Shown: positions 8,366 through 16,217, numbered from the stretch's first letter. The stretch: DNA of 64,000 nucleotides from Pseudoselenomonas ruminantium (GCA_015058655.1 SVBX01000016.1:1-64000); one strand, 5' to 3'. The notes: a model not told the origin generated them from the sequence alone. Numbers and translations are program-made.

Positions 8366-8671
8366 AAGTCAAAAAGAAAACTGTTTAGGTGTCCTTTTTC
8401 ATTTTCACTGAGGCTGGCCTTAGCAGTTGGTAAGGCAGGCGGTTTCAGTTGCAAGTGCATCGTAACCTGACAAGGTTGTAAAAGGATTGAACTGTGACGC
8501 AAGTTTTTCTATGGCATAGGCATATGCTTGGTGGAAACCGGGCACGAAAGGTGTATAATCATGGTAAGAGATGACAGCACTCTTATTCTGCGTAGAAGTT
8601 ACTGATGGGGGATAATCCTATGACCCATCCGAGCGATACGGTTATGAACAGTTGCATCTGGTGTTCCTCCC
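8366..8671. other. Gene-free spacer
   Basis: This stretch upstream of the Hsp20 remnant and downstream of the endonuclease IV stop holds no reading frame with family resemblance, no strong hairpin and no recognised repeat. It may contain the decayed N-terminal part of the Hsp20 gene. Confidence 0.4.
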
Positions 8672-9517
8672 TTATATCCAATCGGATGCGCATGAACTTT
8701 TTCGTAAAAGAGCAATCTCCCGGGCATAGCCGTCAAGGTCGTTGGGTGTTTCCAGTATAAAGGGCAGTTCTCGCAGTTGCGGATGATTGATAATCTGGGT
8801 CAAGGCTTCAATTCCTATAAAGCCCTCGCCAATGCAAGCATGACGGTCTTTGTGGGAGCCACAGGGATTCAAGCTATCATTGAGATGGATGGCTTTTATA
8901 CGGTCTAAACCAATTATGTTGTCAAAATTTGCCAGCACTCCATCCAAATCGTTGACTATATCGTAGCCACTGTCCCAAATGTGGCAGGTATCCAGACAGA
9001 TGCCAAGCTTATCCTGAAGTTCTACCTGTTTGATGATGTCTTGCAATTCCTCGAAGGAGCGGCCTACTTCCGTGCCTTTTCCTGCCATAGTTTCCAGTAG
9101 GACTGTTGTGGTCTGAGTGGGGCGCAGGACACGATTAAGTTCTGCAGCAATCATTTCAATGCCCTGTTGGCTGCCCTGGCCTACATGGCTGCCGGGATGG
9201 AAATTGTAATAGTTGCCTGGAGTAGCTTCCATCCGTTGCAGATCATCGGCGAGGATTTCGCGGGCAAAGGCGCGTATACTCTCTTTGGCGGCGCAGATGT
9301 TCATGGTGTAGGGCGCATGGGCCACCAGTTTTGTGAAATGGTGTTCTGCGGCGTAGGTCAGAAAGGATTGGACATCCTCGTGGTCGATGTCCTTTGCTTT
9401 GCCGCCACGGGGATTGCGGGTGAAGAAAGCAAAGGTGTCAGCTTTGATGCTTGAAGCTTCTTTGCCCATGGCAAGATAGCCTTTAGCTGATGATAGATGA
9501 CAGCCGATGTGGAGCAT
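8672..9517 (-). CDS. nfo: Deoxyribonuclease IV (AP endonuclease)
   Basis: Endonuclease IV of 281 residues cleaves DNA 5' to abasic sites in base-excision repair and uses a trinuclear zinc centre. The ligand motifs are present in order: [11 protein letters not shown] near the start, HPGSHVGQG near 106-114, [40 protein letters not shown] and GEGFIG, and a late LETP. The length matches the family. GGAGGAACC lies just upstream of ATG 9517. It is monocistronic and divergent from the kinase gene at 9566, with only 48 bp between the two starts. Confidence 0.96.
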   Translation of the reverse strand: MLHIGCHLSSAKGYLAMGKEASSIKADTFAFFTRNPRGGKAKDIDHEDVQSFLTYAAEHHFTKLVAHAPYTMNICAAKESIRAFAREILADDLQRMEATPGNYYNFHPGSHVGQGSQQGIEMIAAELNRVLRPTQTTTVLLETMAGKGTEVGRSFEELQDIIKQVELQDKLGICLDTCHIWDSGYDIVNDLDGVLANFDNIIGLDRIKAIHLNDSLNPCGSHKDRHACIGEGFIGIEALTQIINHPQLRELPFILETPNDLDGYAREIALLRKSSCASDWI

Positions 9518-9565
9518 GATGGTTCCTCCTTGTCATAATGATGAAATCAAGGGAGATAAAGTAAA

Positions 9566-10447
9566 ATGCATAACATCTTAAATAAGATAGTACGTCGTTG
9601 TTTTGGTCAGGCGGCAAGCATTGAATGGTCAGAACCGGTTCCTGGTGGTGATATCAATGAAGCATATCACTTGTTGCTGACCAGCGGAGAAGAGGTTTTT
9701 CTGAAGCTGAATGCCAGGGCTGCGGAAAACTTCTTTCCAGCAGAAGCATATGGCCTGAAGTGCATGAAGGAATGCGGTGCCAACATGCCTGAGGTGCTGG
9801 CTACGGGAAAACTAACCGATGGAGCGGGGTATCTGATGCTTTCGTATGTGAGAAGTTCATCTCGTAAATCTGACTATTGGAGCTACTTGGGCTATATGCT
9901 TGGGGACATGCATAGGGCGGAAACACGCAGATTCATTAAGGAAGGAAATTTTGGCCTGGACAGGGATAACTTCATAGGTGCCACAAAGCAGGTCAATCAG
10001 CCAAAGGCTGGCTGGATTGAGTTCTTCCGGGAAAACAGGCTGGGATTCCAAATCAAACTGGCAGACCTTTATTTTGATAAGGAGGATAAGCGGCGCTTGT
10101 GTAGAATACTTGACCATCTAGAAGAATTCTTGACAGAGCCGGAGTTTCCTTCTTTGCTGCACGGTGACCTATGGGGAGGCAATGTGATGGCAGACAGTCA
10201 AGGCATGCCCATGCTTATAGACCCTGCAGTTTATGTAGGGCATCACGAAGCAGATCTGGCCATGACAGAGTTATTTGGGGGATTTGCTCCTGCGTTTTAT
10301 GACGCTTATCATGAGATTATCCCCAAGGAGTCGGGATATGCGGATAGGCGTGATCTATACAATCTATACCATTTGCTGAATCATCTTAATCTGTTCGGTG
10401 GGTCATATCTGGTTTCAGTAAGACGCATTTTGAAACGGTATACTTAG
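9566..10447 (+). CDS. Fructosamine/ketosamine kinase family protein
   Basis: This 293-residue cytoplasmic enzyme belongs to the fructosamine-3-kinase-like family, which phosphorylates glycated amines or proteins to promote deglycation. It shows the glycine-rich N-terminal loop (PVPGGDINEAYHL), the ATP lysine region (EVFLKLNARA), the catalytic HGDLWGGN near residues 199-206 and the metal motif LIDPAVYVGHHEADLA. The length is normal. It is divergent from nfo and has AGGGAG upstream of the start. The exact substrate is not predictable. Confidence 0.87.
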   Translation: MHNILNKIVRRCFGQAASIEWSEPVPGGDINEAYHLLLTSGEEVFLKLNARAAENFFPAEAYGLKCMKECGANMPEVLATGKLTDGAGYLMLSYVRSSSRKSDYWSYLGYMLGDMHRAETRRFIKEGNFGLDRDNFIGATKQVNQPKAGWIEFFRENRLGFQIKLADLYFDKEDKRRLCRILDHLEEFLTEPEFPSLLHGDLWGGNVMADSQGMPMLIDPAVYVGHHEADLAMTELFGGFAPAFYDAYHEIIPKESGYADRRDLYNLYHLLNHLNLFGGSYLVSVRRILKRYT

Positions 10448-10499
10448 AAGGTCGTTATATGGTACATGTTGATTTAGGAAAATATGAAGGGGTAATCTA

Positions 10500-11033
10500 A
10501 TGAAAATGAATAAGAGATTTATGAGCCTTTTATCAGTATTAGCTATTGGAACTTTGTGGCTTAACACTGTTGATGCAGCCGAGAAGCCCCTGGGGATGCC
10601 TAATCCTATGGTATCCTATGATAGTGTGGCAGATGCGAAAATAGCGGCAGGATTTCAGCCTTTGTACCTTCCTTCTATAAGCGGTTATCATGTGAATAAG
10701 GTCTGGGTCATAGCAGGTGATGTGATAGATATAGAGTATATGTCAGACATAGAGCCTGTGGGCAAATTCCGTCTTCGCACAGCCCGTTGCACTGAGCTAA
10801 TGAATGATAATATCAGTGGTGTATATGGAGCAAAGTGGGAGAATAAAAAGATTAATGGACTTTCTGTAGCTATAGCAGAGGTTCCTGATGAAAAAAGCAA
10901 GTCTGTTGGCTATGCTGCTCATTGGAGATACAACAATATGCTTTTTTCTTTAAGTGGTGATAATCTGACCTATAGAGAGTTTTGGCGCTTGTTGGAGCAT
11001 GGCTTAGTGGAACTTAGCCAAAACTATTTTTAA
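10500..11033 (+). CDS. Exported DUF4367-like protein
   Basis: This 177-residue protein has a signal peptide (basic KMNKRF, hydrophobic MSLLSVLAIGTLWL, cleavage after VDA near residue 26). The mature part has the pattern GFQPLYLPSISGYHVNKVWV...DIEYMSDIEP...RTARCTELMNDNISGVYG, similar to DUF4367 domains of periplasmic or anti-sigma-associated proteins; I offer this as a resemblance only. AAGGGGTAATCTA precedes the start. It is followed immediately by a decayed acetyltransferase. Confidence 0.6.
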   Translation: MKMNKRFMSLLSVLAIGTLWLNTVDAAEKPLGMPNPMVSYDSVADAKIAAGFQPLYLPSISGYHVNKVWVIAGDVIDIEYMSDIEPVGKFRLRTARCTELMNDNISGVYGAKWENKKINGLSVAIAEVPDEKSKSVGYAAHWRYNNMLFSLSGDNLTYREFWRLLEHGLVELSQNYF

Positions 11034-11034
11034 G

Positions 11035-11286
11035 AGATACATAGATGAAGTATCTAAAGAAGCGGCAATTCGCGAATTATTCGGGAGTTTAGACGAAAAT
11101 CCCGCCATACTCTCCTTGTTTATTTGTGACAACGGCAGGAATATCCATGTGGGCGATAATTTTCTTGCCAACTGCAATGTGACGATTCTCGATGTAGATG
11201 AGGTATGTATAGGAAACCATGTCATGATTGGCCCCAATACGCTTATCAGCACCATGTCGCCCCATGACACCTATGGGGCGGCGTAG
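11035..11286 (+). pseudogene. Sugar O-acetyltransferase (Maa-like) remnant
   Basis: The frame from 11035 to the stop at 11284-11286 reads AAIRELFGSLDENPAIL, FICDNGRNIHVGDNFLANCN, VTILDVDEVCIGNHVMIGPN and LISTMSPHD, the middle of a left-handed beta-helix maltose/galactoside acetyltransferase. About 60 N-terminal residues and the catalytic C-terminal part of the helix are missing, and there is no start codon. It is a truncated fossil lying against the preceding gene. Confidence 0.75.
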
Positions 11287-11329
11287 TAAAATAGAAAGCG
11301 GAGACTCACTTTGAAATGGAGAATATAAG

Positions 11330-12262
11330 TTGCGAAATCTGCTTATTGGCTCTATATTGCTGTCCTTAGCCGGAAGCATATGGGGAGCTATGTTCATTGC
11401 TGTCCGCCTCACGGTGGGGGTAATCACACCTGTGGCACTGGTGTGGATGAGGTATGGCGTTGCTTTGATGCCCATAGTGCTGATTATGCTTCATCAGAAA
11501 ATTTCATGGGAAATAGAGCGCAGAGACTGGAAATTGATACTTGTTACGGCTCTGACTGGGCAGACACTATCCATTGTTACCCAGGAATCTGGCACAATGC
11601 TGACTTCGGCGCAGCTAGGATCGGTGATAACAGCAGCGACACCGGCATTCATGGTGGTTTTTGGCTGCCTGATGCTGCATGAGCGGTTCAATCTGAGCCG
11701 ACTTATGTCTGTTATCCTGGCTACTGCAGGCGTATTGCTCATAGTGGTGGATCCGGAAAATCTGCACACTGGCAGTCTGCTAGGTGGCGTATACCTCTTT
11801 ATAGCGGCTGTCACTTGGGCTTTGATGTCCATACTCTTGAAGATGCTCAGCCGCTACTCTGTCTTTGCCCTAACATTCTATGGCGTGCTGATATCATTTA
11901 TGGTGCTGACTCCCTATGGGCTTTGGTGGCTTTTTAACGAAGCTGACCTGAGTGCGATGGCTATGCCGCAAATATGGGGTTCGGTACTCTATGTAGGCAT
12001 TGTTTCAACCACAGCAGGCTTTGTTCTATGGAGCAAAGGCCTGACTTACATGGATGCGTCCATCGGTGGCCTGTTCATGTTTTTCCAGCCGATAGTGGGA
12101 ACTATCCTTGGGTACTGGTTACTGGATGAAGCTATGACCAGATACTTCCTGCCTGGCTTTGCTCTTATTTTAATTGGTGTAGTGCTGGCCATGAGAGGTG
12201 GCAACACAACAGCAGAAGAAAAACTGGCGCGCAGCCGCAAAAATGGGGTACTGCATGAGTGA
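11330..12262 (+). CDS. EamA-family (DMT) transporter
   Basis: This 310-residue membrane protein has about ten transmembrane helices arranged as two EamA repeats (GSILLSLAGSIWGAMFIAVR first; GVYLFIAAVTWALMSILLKM second). Family members export metabolites or amino acids; the substrate is unknown. I chose a TTG start at 11330 because TGGAGAA lies about 8 nt upstream and no earlier ATG exists in frame. The stop codon lies inside the left arm and loop of its own terminator. It is monocistronic. Confidence 0.86.
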   Translation: MRNLLIGSILLSLAGSIWGAMFIAVRLTVGVITPVALVWMRYGVALMPIVLIMLHQKISWEIERRDWKLILVTALTGQTLSIVTQESGTMLTSAQLGSVITAATPAFMVVFGCLMLHERFNLSRLMSVILATAGVLLIVVDPENLHTGSLLGGVYLFIAAVTWALMSILLKMLSRYSVFALTFYGVLISFMVLTPYGLWWLFNEADLSAMAMPQIWGSVLYVGIVSTTAGFVLWSKGLTYMDASIGGLFMFFQPIVGTILGYWLLDEAMTRYFLPGFALILIGVVLAMRGGNTTAEEKLARSRKNGVLHE

Positions 12263-12292
12263 AAACAACTTATGCAGCACCCCATTTTTTTA
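12242..12292 (+). terminator. Terminator overlapping the EamA stop codon
   Basis: AATGGGGT-A-CTGCAT pairs with ATGCAG-C-ACCCCATT, followed by TTTTTT. The stop codon at 12260-12262 lies in the loop. Confidence 0.8.
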
Positions 12293-12316
12293 GCGGTAGT
12301 TTTTTTCATGGCAACC

Positions 12317-12463
12317 TCACTTTGTGGGCCGATTTTCGTTGCCCCAATCGCACAGCTTGTCTAATACCTGTACCAGTGAATGGCTTCGCTCTGTCAGGGA
12401 ATATTCTACCTTCGGTGGCATTTGGTTATAAACATAACGCTTAATCAGTCCATCTGAAGCCAA
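12317..12463 (-). pseudogene. HxlR-family regulator C-terminal remnant
   Basis: Reading the minus strand, the last 48 residues match an HxlR winged-helix regulator: LASDGLIKRYVYNQMPPKVE, YSLTERSHSLVQVLDKLCDW and GNENRP. The recognition-helix part and N terminus (about 60 residues) are gone; upstream sequence is unrelated. HxlR proteins commonly sense electrophiles or redox state and sit divergent from reductase genes, which fits the flavodoxin remnant immediately beside it. Confidence 0.78.
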
Positions 12464-12481
12464 TATTGGAACAGTGTCCAC

Positions 12482-12643
12482 ATGGGGGCGCCGGGCGAGG
12501 CTGCGCAGGATGCTGAGGGCCTGCAGACCATGCGGACACTGGCACGCAATATGACCTTCCTGATGAAGAGCATCCAGCTGGGCAAGGAACAGTTTGGCCT
12601 GCCGGAAAAAGAGCCGTGGCAAGCCACCAACTTTATCCGCTGA
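12482..12643 (+). pseudogene. Flavodoxin-family reductase C-terminal remnant
   Basis: The plus strand reads GAPGEAAQDAEGLQTMRTLA, RNMTFLMKSIQLGKEQFGLP and WQATNFIR, then a stop. This is the conserved tail of NADPH-dependent FMN reductase/flavodoxin-like proteins (usual end pattern: EGL--MR-L--NM--LLK-I--GK, then TNFIR). The flavin-binding body is missing. Together with the abutting HxlR tail it looks like the scar of a deletion that removed most of a divergent regulator-reductase pair. A short protein from ATG 12482 is possible but unlikely to be functional. Confidence 0.72.
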
Positions 12644-12690
12644 CTGGTGGTGAGGCTTCGGCTGCTGGCTTGTGCAATAGGATCGAGAGA

Positions 12691-12720
12691 AAATGACCGT
12701 TATGTTGACGGTCATTTTTT
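12691..12720 (+). terminator. Terminator after the flavodoxin remnant
   Basis: AAATGACCGT pairs with ACGGTCATTT around TATGTTG and is followed by a T run. Confidence 0.75.
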
Positions 12721-12731
12721 TACGAATAATA

Positions 12732-12788
12732 TTGACATCATGTCATTATAAATATATAATAGTTATGTATAAAGATTACATGGTGTCA
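12732..12788 (+). promoter_or_regulatory. Promoter with twin TGACA-N3-TGTCA operators, copy A
   Basis: TTGACA at 12732-12737 and TATAAT at 12755-12760 are spaced 17 bp. A perfect 6-1-6 palindrome (TGACATCATGTCA, 12733-12745) overlaps the -35. An imperfect second site (TTACATGGTGTCA, 12776-12788) lies downstream of the -10, centred 43 bp from the first. The same architecture recurs at 14807-14863. It drives the Tat flavodoxin gene. Confidence 0.75.
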
Positions 12789-12810
12789 TTTATTTACAGG
12801 AGTGGTGTGT

Positions 12811-13491
12811 GTGAATAGACGAGAGTTTTTGAAAGTCACCACTGCGGGCGCTATAACCTTGTTTTTGTCAGGCTGCGGTCTGTCAGCCTTGACTGATGGT
12901 GAGGCTAAGAAAAATGTGGTGCCGGAAAAAGGAAGCGTGTCGGGGGGAACAAAAATGAAAATTGTCGTGATTACCAGCAGTCCGCATCCCAAAGAAGAAT
13001 CAACCTCCATTTACTTGGCGGACAGGTTTACAGAGGGCGCCAGAAGTGCTGGCCATGAGGTCTTTACCTTTGATGCAGCCCATGAGGAAACGCATCCCTG
13101 CCAGGGTTGTGACAAATGCGGCATGGACGGCCCCTGTATCTTTAAGGATGCCATCGAAAATAAGCTGATGCCCAAGATGCTGGAGGCTGACCTTATTGTG
13201 CTGACGACACCTCTTTACTATTTCGGCATGTCGGCGCAACTGAAAGTCATTGTGGACAGATTCTATTCCCGCACGGGAAAATTGCATGGCAAGAAATCTA
13301 TCATGATGGCTACGGCCTACAACAGCGCTGACTGGACGATGGAGGCGCTGGTCAATCACTATGAAACACTGGTACGCTACATGGAGTGGCAGGATGTGGG
13401 CCAGGTGATGGCTACCGGCTGCGGAGCACGTTCCTTGGTGGAGAAATCTTCCTTTGCCGATATGGCGTATAAAATTGGGGCTGCGCTATGA
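12811..13491 (+). CDS. Tat-exported lipoprotein of the NADPH-dependent FMN reductase/flavodoxin family
   Basis: This 226-residue protein starts at GTG 12811 (AGGAG at 12798-12802). The N terminus carries a twin-arginine motif (NRREFLK) and a lipobox (LFLSGC, Cys22), so it should be exported folded and lipid-anchored outside the cytoplasmic membrane. From about residue 48 a flavodoxin-like fold begins (MKIVVITSSPHPKEES). It carries the cysteine-rich motif CQGCDKCGMDGPC near residue 97, as in iron-sulfur flavoprotein/FMN reductases, and TTPLYYFGMSAQLKVIVDRF. The family is normally cytoplasmic, so export is unusual. It ends without the usual TNFIR tail found in the nearby remnant. It is probably an electron-transfer or quinone-reductase partner. 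Confidence 0.82.
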   Translation: MNRREFLKVTTAGAITLFLSGCGLSALTDGEAKKNVVPEKGSVSGGTKMKIVVITSSPHPKEESTSIYLADRFTEGARSAGHEVFTFDAAHEETHPCQGCDKCGMDGPCIFKDAIENKLMPKMLEADLIVLTTPLYYFGMSAQLKVIVDRFYSRTGKLHGKKSIMMATAYNSADWTMEALVNHYETLVRYMEWQDVGQVMATGCGARSLVEKSSFADMAYKIGAAL

Positions 13492-13571
13492 ACCCGGGCA
13501 GAGACGGGCATATTCTTGCGATAGAAGCGGGCGATCGGCGGGCGGAATAGCTGCGCTCTCGAAAATTTTGC

Positions 13572-13602
13572 TTGACTTGAAGTGAACTTCAAGTGCTAGA
13601 GT
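13572..13602 (+). promoter_or_regulatory. MerR-type promoter, copy A
   Basis: TTGACT (13572-13577) and TAGAGT (13597-13602) are separated by 19 bp, the long spacer typical of MerR-activated promoters. The spacer holds a perfect palindrome, ACTTGAAGTGAACTTCAAGT (13575-13594). A run of about 37 nt around it is identical to 20542-20578. It would drive the CMD-cupin gene. Confidence 0.8.
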
Positions 13603-13672
13603 GGCAGTCAGAGGGGGAAAGCAGCAGGAAAAGGAAGCCTGGATGAAGAAGAAAATCATTGCGGCAGGACTA

Positions 13673-13834
13673 GGGCGTGTTGATTAATTCACTAAGCCCA
13701 TCTTCACGTATCTTGACTGTCCCTGCTGCGTTGACAAATCCTCGACATAGCACCGCTATGCCTCCGGTTTGTCGCCTTGCAATGGACAGCCAATCTACGC
13801 AAATCTGGGCCAAGTTCATTTAATCAACACGCCC
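13673..13834. mobile_element. 162-bp TA-target MITE, copy 1, inside the CMD-cupin signal-peptide codons
   Basis: Perfect 15-bp terminal inverted repeats (GGGCGTGTTGATTAA at 13673-13687 and its complement at 13820-13834) bound a 162-bp element flanked by TA on both sides (13671-13672, 13835-13836). It encodes no transposase. A second copy of identical length lies inverted at 24607-24768. A TA duplication is typical of IS630/Tc1-mariner-type mobilisation. Removing the element and one TA restores an open signal-peptide reading frame from ATG 13643. Confidence 0.88.
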
Positions 13835-13887
13835 TAGCAGCCGCAACTTTTATGACAGCGAATTTATTTACCGTGGAGGCAGCAGCA

Positions 13888-14694
13888 ATGGGAGATACGA
13901 ATAAACGTGCAGCAGTGAAGGTAACACAGACGGCAGGACGGCAGCAGCTCGGTGAGTTTGCCCCGGATTTTGCCCGTTATAATGACGATATTCTCTTTGG
14001 CGAGGTCTGGTCGAAAAATGATATTCTGTCCTTGCATGACCGCAGCATTGTGACGGTATCGGCACTGGTAGCCAGCGGGATGGTGGACAGCTCCCTGAAA
14101 TATCATTTGCAGTCGGCCAAGAAGAATGGTGTCACCAAAGCAGAAATGGCTGAAGTCATCACTCAGCTGGGCTTCTATGCCGGCTGGCCCAAGGCCTGGG
14201 CGGCCTTCAATCTGGCGAAAGAGGTTTATAACGAGCCGGCAGCTGAGAATGCGAAAACGAATGGAAACGCTGGTATGGATCTGGCAGCCATCCAGGCAAC
14301 CAGCATGTTCCCGGTGGGCGGCGAAAATGTCAACTATGCCCAGTATTTTGACGGCAAGAGCTATCTCAATATGATTTCCACCGAGCAGGTGGTCATCGGC
14401 AATGTGACCTTTGAGCCGGGCTGCCGCAACCATTGGCATATCCATCATGCTGACAAGGGTGGCGGGCAGATGCTCCTGGTCACCGCCGGACGTGGCTGGT
14501 ATCAGGAGTGGGGCAAGCCGGCGCAGGAGCTGAAGGCCGGTGATGTGGTGCATATCCCTGCCAATGTCAAGCACTGGCATGGCGCGGCCAAGGATTCCGC
14601 CTTCCAGCATCTGGCCATAGAAGTGCCGGGAGAGAATGCTTCCAGCGAATGGTGTGAACCGGTAGAGGAAAAAGAGTACAATAAGTTGCCGTAA
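13888..14694 (+). CDS. Carboxymuconolactone decarboxylase-cupin protein, export signal disrupted by a MITE
   Basis: The protein combines an N-terminal carboxymuconolactone decarboxylase-like (AhpD-type) domain (about residues 14-100, LHDRSIVTVSALVASGM) with a C-terminal cupin (metal motif CRNHWHIHH, then AGDVVHIPANVKHWHG). Such fusions occur beside aldo/keto reductases and flavodoxins and are linked to electrophile or aromatic metabolism. The ancestral gene began at ATG 13643 and read MKKKIIAAGL, then AAATFMTANLFTVEAAA, a clean signal peptide, but a 162-bp element splits it at residue 10 and introduces a TAA. Translation can still start at ATG 13888, which has GGAGG 8 nt upstream, giving a 268-residue cytoplasmic form. 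An in-frame TTG inside the element (13777) is a weaker option. The enzyme core is intact. Confidence 0.8.
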   Translation: MGDTNKRAAVKVTQTAGRQQLGEFAPDFARYNDDILFGEVWSKNDILSLHDRSIVTVSALVASGMVDSSLKYHLQSAKKNGVTKAEMAEVITQLGFYAGWPKAWAAFNLAKEVYNEPAAENAKTNGNAGMDLAAIQATSMFPVGGENVNYAQYFDGKSYLNMISTEQVVIGNVTFEPGCRNHWHIHHADKGGGQMLLVTAGRGWYQEWGKPAQELKAGDVVHIPANVKHWHGAAKDSAFQHLAIEVPGENASSEWCEPVEEKEYNKLP

Positions 14695-14706
14695 GAGGCA
14701 AAAGGG

Positions 14707-14734
14707 AGAGCTTGCTTGAGGCAGGCTCTTTTTG
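14707..14734 (+). terminator. Terminator after the CMD-cupin gene
   Basis: AGAGCTTGC pairs with GCAGGCTCT (one U-G pair), followed by TTTTT. Confidence 0.75.
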
Positions 14735-14806
14735 CTTGCGAAGGGCTATTTTTACTTTGAAGGTTGCTCCAGGTGACAAAAATTGAAGCTGGCTTCATAA
14801 ATAATG

Positions 14807-14863
14807 TTGACACAGTGTCATTTTGAATATATAATAGTAAACAAGAAAGGTTACATGGTGTCA
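14807..14863 (+). promoter_or_regulatory. Promoter with twin TGACA-N3-TGTCA operators, copy B
   Basis: TTGACA at 14807-14812 and TATAAT at 14830-14835 have a 17-bp spacer. A perfect 6-1-6 palindrome (TGACACAGTGTCA, 14808-14820) overlaps the -35. A second site (TTACATGGTGTCA, 14851-14863) is identical to the downstream site of copy A and again centred 43 bp away. It lies upstream of the amidohydrolase operon, with a repeat element in the leader. Confidence 0.75.
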
Positions 14864-14887
14864 TTTTTATACAGGGGGAGGAATTAT

Positions 14888-15004
14888 AAGGCCATTGTTC
14901 CAGTTTTGCCGAAGGCAAAACTTCCTCTTGGCCTTTCAACGAGGCGGGAGATATTAACTCGCCGCCTGTTAGTAAGTTACCGCCCCCACTTATAGAAGTG
15001 GGGG
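14888..15004 (+). repeat. Three-hairpin dispersed element, copy 2
   Basis: A compound hairpin (outer stem AAGGCCA/TGGCCTT at 14888-14935, inner stem GTTTTGCC/GGCAAAAC) is followed by the shared core TTTCAACGAG-GCGGGAGATATT (14934-14955), a second hairpin (14942-14967) and a third (CCCCCACTT stem, 14983-15004). The third hairpin and the following GGGGGACATCTT match copy 1. It sits in the transcribed leader between promoter B and the amidohydrolase gene. Confidence 0.62.
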
Positions 15005-15022
15005 ACATCTTGTACTCGTTAT

Positions 15023-15133
15023 ATGCCAGGGATTTCGGCCGAGGGGATGCTGGCATGGCAGACAGAAGGCGTAGCAGCCTGTGCAGGCTGTTGGCAGTCA
15101 GGAAAGGAGCAGATGAAGCTTGAAACGGCGTGA
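15023..15133 (+). other. Short open frame, possible gene remnant
   Basis: An ATG at 15023 opens a 36-codon frame (MPGISAEGMLAWQTEGVAAC, then AGCWQSGKEQMKLETA) ending at 15131-15133, overlapping the start of the amidohydrolase. It looks protein-like (a Cys-Ala-Gly-Cys pair) and could be the tail of a lost first gene of this operon or a leader peptide. I recognise no family. Confidence 0.3.
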
Positions 15134-16184
15134 TTTTTTGAAAGTCGGTGCTTTGAGCGCTTTGGCCCTGCTGGGCATGGGCGAGGTTTGGCGGAGCGAT
15201 GCCCAGGCGGCTTCGGCGGGGGCAGTGAAACTGCCGTCAGGCCGCAAAATAGATATCCATGCTCACGCCATGCTGCCTGCTTATACTGAAGGGCTGAAAA
15301 AGCTGGGCATAGATCCTCTGGCGGAGGAGGGCTTTCCCTTGCCCCAGTGGTCGGCGGAAGCTCACCTGGCTTTTATGGCTGAGGCGGGGATTGACTACAC
15401 CGTCTTATCCTTGGCGACACCGCATATCTATAACGGAGATGAAGCGCTAACCTGTGAGGTGGCCAGGCAGATCAACGAGGAGACGGCAGCCTTGTGCCGT
15501 CAGTACCCGGACAAATTCGGCTTTGTGGCCACGGTGCCCTTCCCAAGCATAGATGGTTCCTTGCAGGAAATCGCTTATGCCATGGAGAAACTGGGAGCCT
15601 TGGGAGTAAAAGTTCCCAGCAATGCCCGCGGCATTTATCTGGGGGATGAGCGTTGGGAAGAGATCTTTGCAGAGCTCAATCGGCGCAGGGCGCTCACCAT
15701 CATCCATCCCAGCCCTGCACCGCAGTTGCCGAGGCAGGGGACGGTGACAGGCAAGGTCATGGCCTTGTACGAATATCCTGCCGATACCACCCGGGCCATG
15801 GTGAATCTCCTGGCCAGCGGCATGCTGGCACGCTATCCCCAGGTGCGGGTCGTGGTGCCGCATTGCGGTTCCTTCCTGCCCTATATGAAGCAAAGAGCCA
15901 AAGCGATGTTCCAGATGCTGGCAGGCATGAAGATGATGGAGCCGGTGGATATGGAACAAAGCATTGGCAGCCTGTACTTTGACCTGGCCGGCGATCCTAC
16001 GCCGGATGCCCTGCCCATGCTGCTGCAGATAACCGATCAGGCGCACATTCTCTACGGCAGTGACTATCCCTATGTGCCCGCCAGGGCCTTGCTGGGCAAA
16101 AAGACCGCCCTGGATCAGGAACTGGCAAGGCGGGGGTGGCTGGAACAGGTATATTGCCAAAATTCACAAAGGTTAATTCACTAA
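15120..16184 (+). CDS. Tat-exported amidohydrolase (ACMSD-like amidohydrolase_2 family)
   Basis: This 354-residue metal-dependent hydrolase/decarboxylase has a twin-arginine signal (KRRDFLKVGALSALALLGMG, cleavage near AQA at residue 31), predicting export. The TIM-barrel metal motif IDIHAHAM places ligands at His47 and His49. Further ligands fit IIHPSPAP (about residue 195), VVPHCGSF (about 248) and the late Asp in YGSDYPY (about 315). The family includes aminocarboxymuconate-semialdehyde decarboxylases and related aromatic-acid enzymes. TTG at 15120 is the only start that keeps the Tat motif; AAGGAG lies 15 nt upstream. It opens a run of redox genes transcribed in the same direction. Confidence 0.85.
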   Translation: MKRRDFLKVGALSALALLGMGEVWRSDAQAASAGAVKLPSGRKIDIHAHAMLPAYTEGLKKLGIDPLAEEGFPLPQWSAEAHLAFMAEAGIDYTVLSLATPHIYNGDEALTCEVARQINEETAALCRQYPDKFGFVATVPFPSIDGSLQEIAYAMEKLGALGVKVPSNARGIYLGDERWEEIFAELNRRRALTIIHPSPAPQLPRQGTVTGKVMALYEYPADTTRAMVNLLASGMLARYPQVRVVVPHCGSFLPYMKQRAKAMFQMLAGMKMMEPVDMEQSIGSLYFDLAGDPTPDALPMLLQITDQAHILYGSDYPYVPARALLGKKTALDQELARRGWLEQVYCQNSQRLIH

Positions 16185-16217
16185 AATAAAGAAGTTTGCC
16201 AAAAGGAGTGTATCAAA

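Noticed and set aside
13489-13549. 19-codon frame overlapping the Tat flavodoxin stop
   Set aside because: ATGA overlap only; no resemblance to a protein family.
13777-13887. TTG start inside the MITE as the true start of the CMD-cupin gene
   Set aside because: It would add MITE-derived residues, and ATG 13888 has a far better ribosome site; kept only as an alternative.
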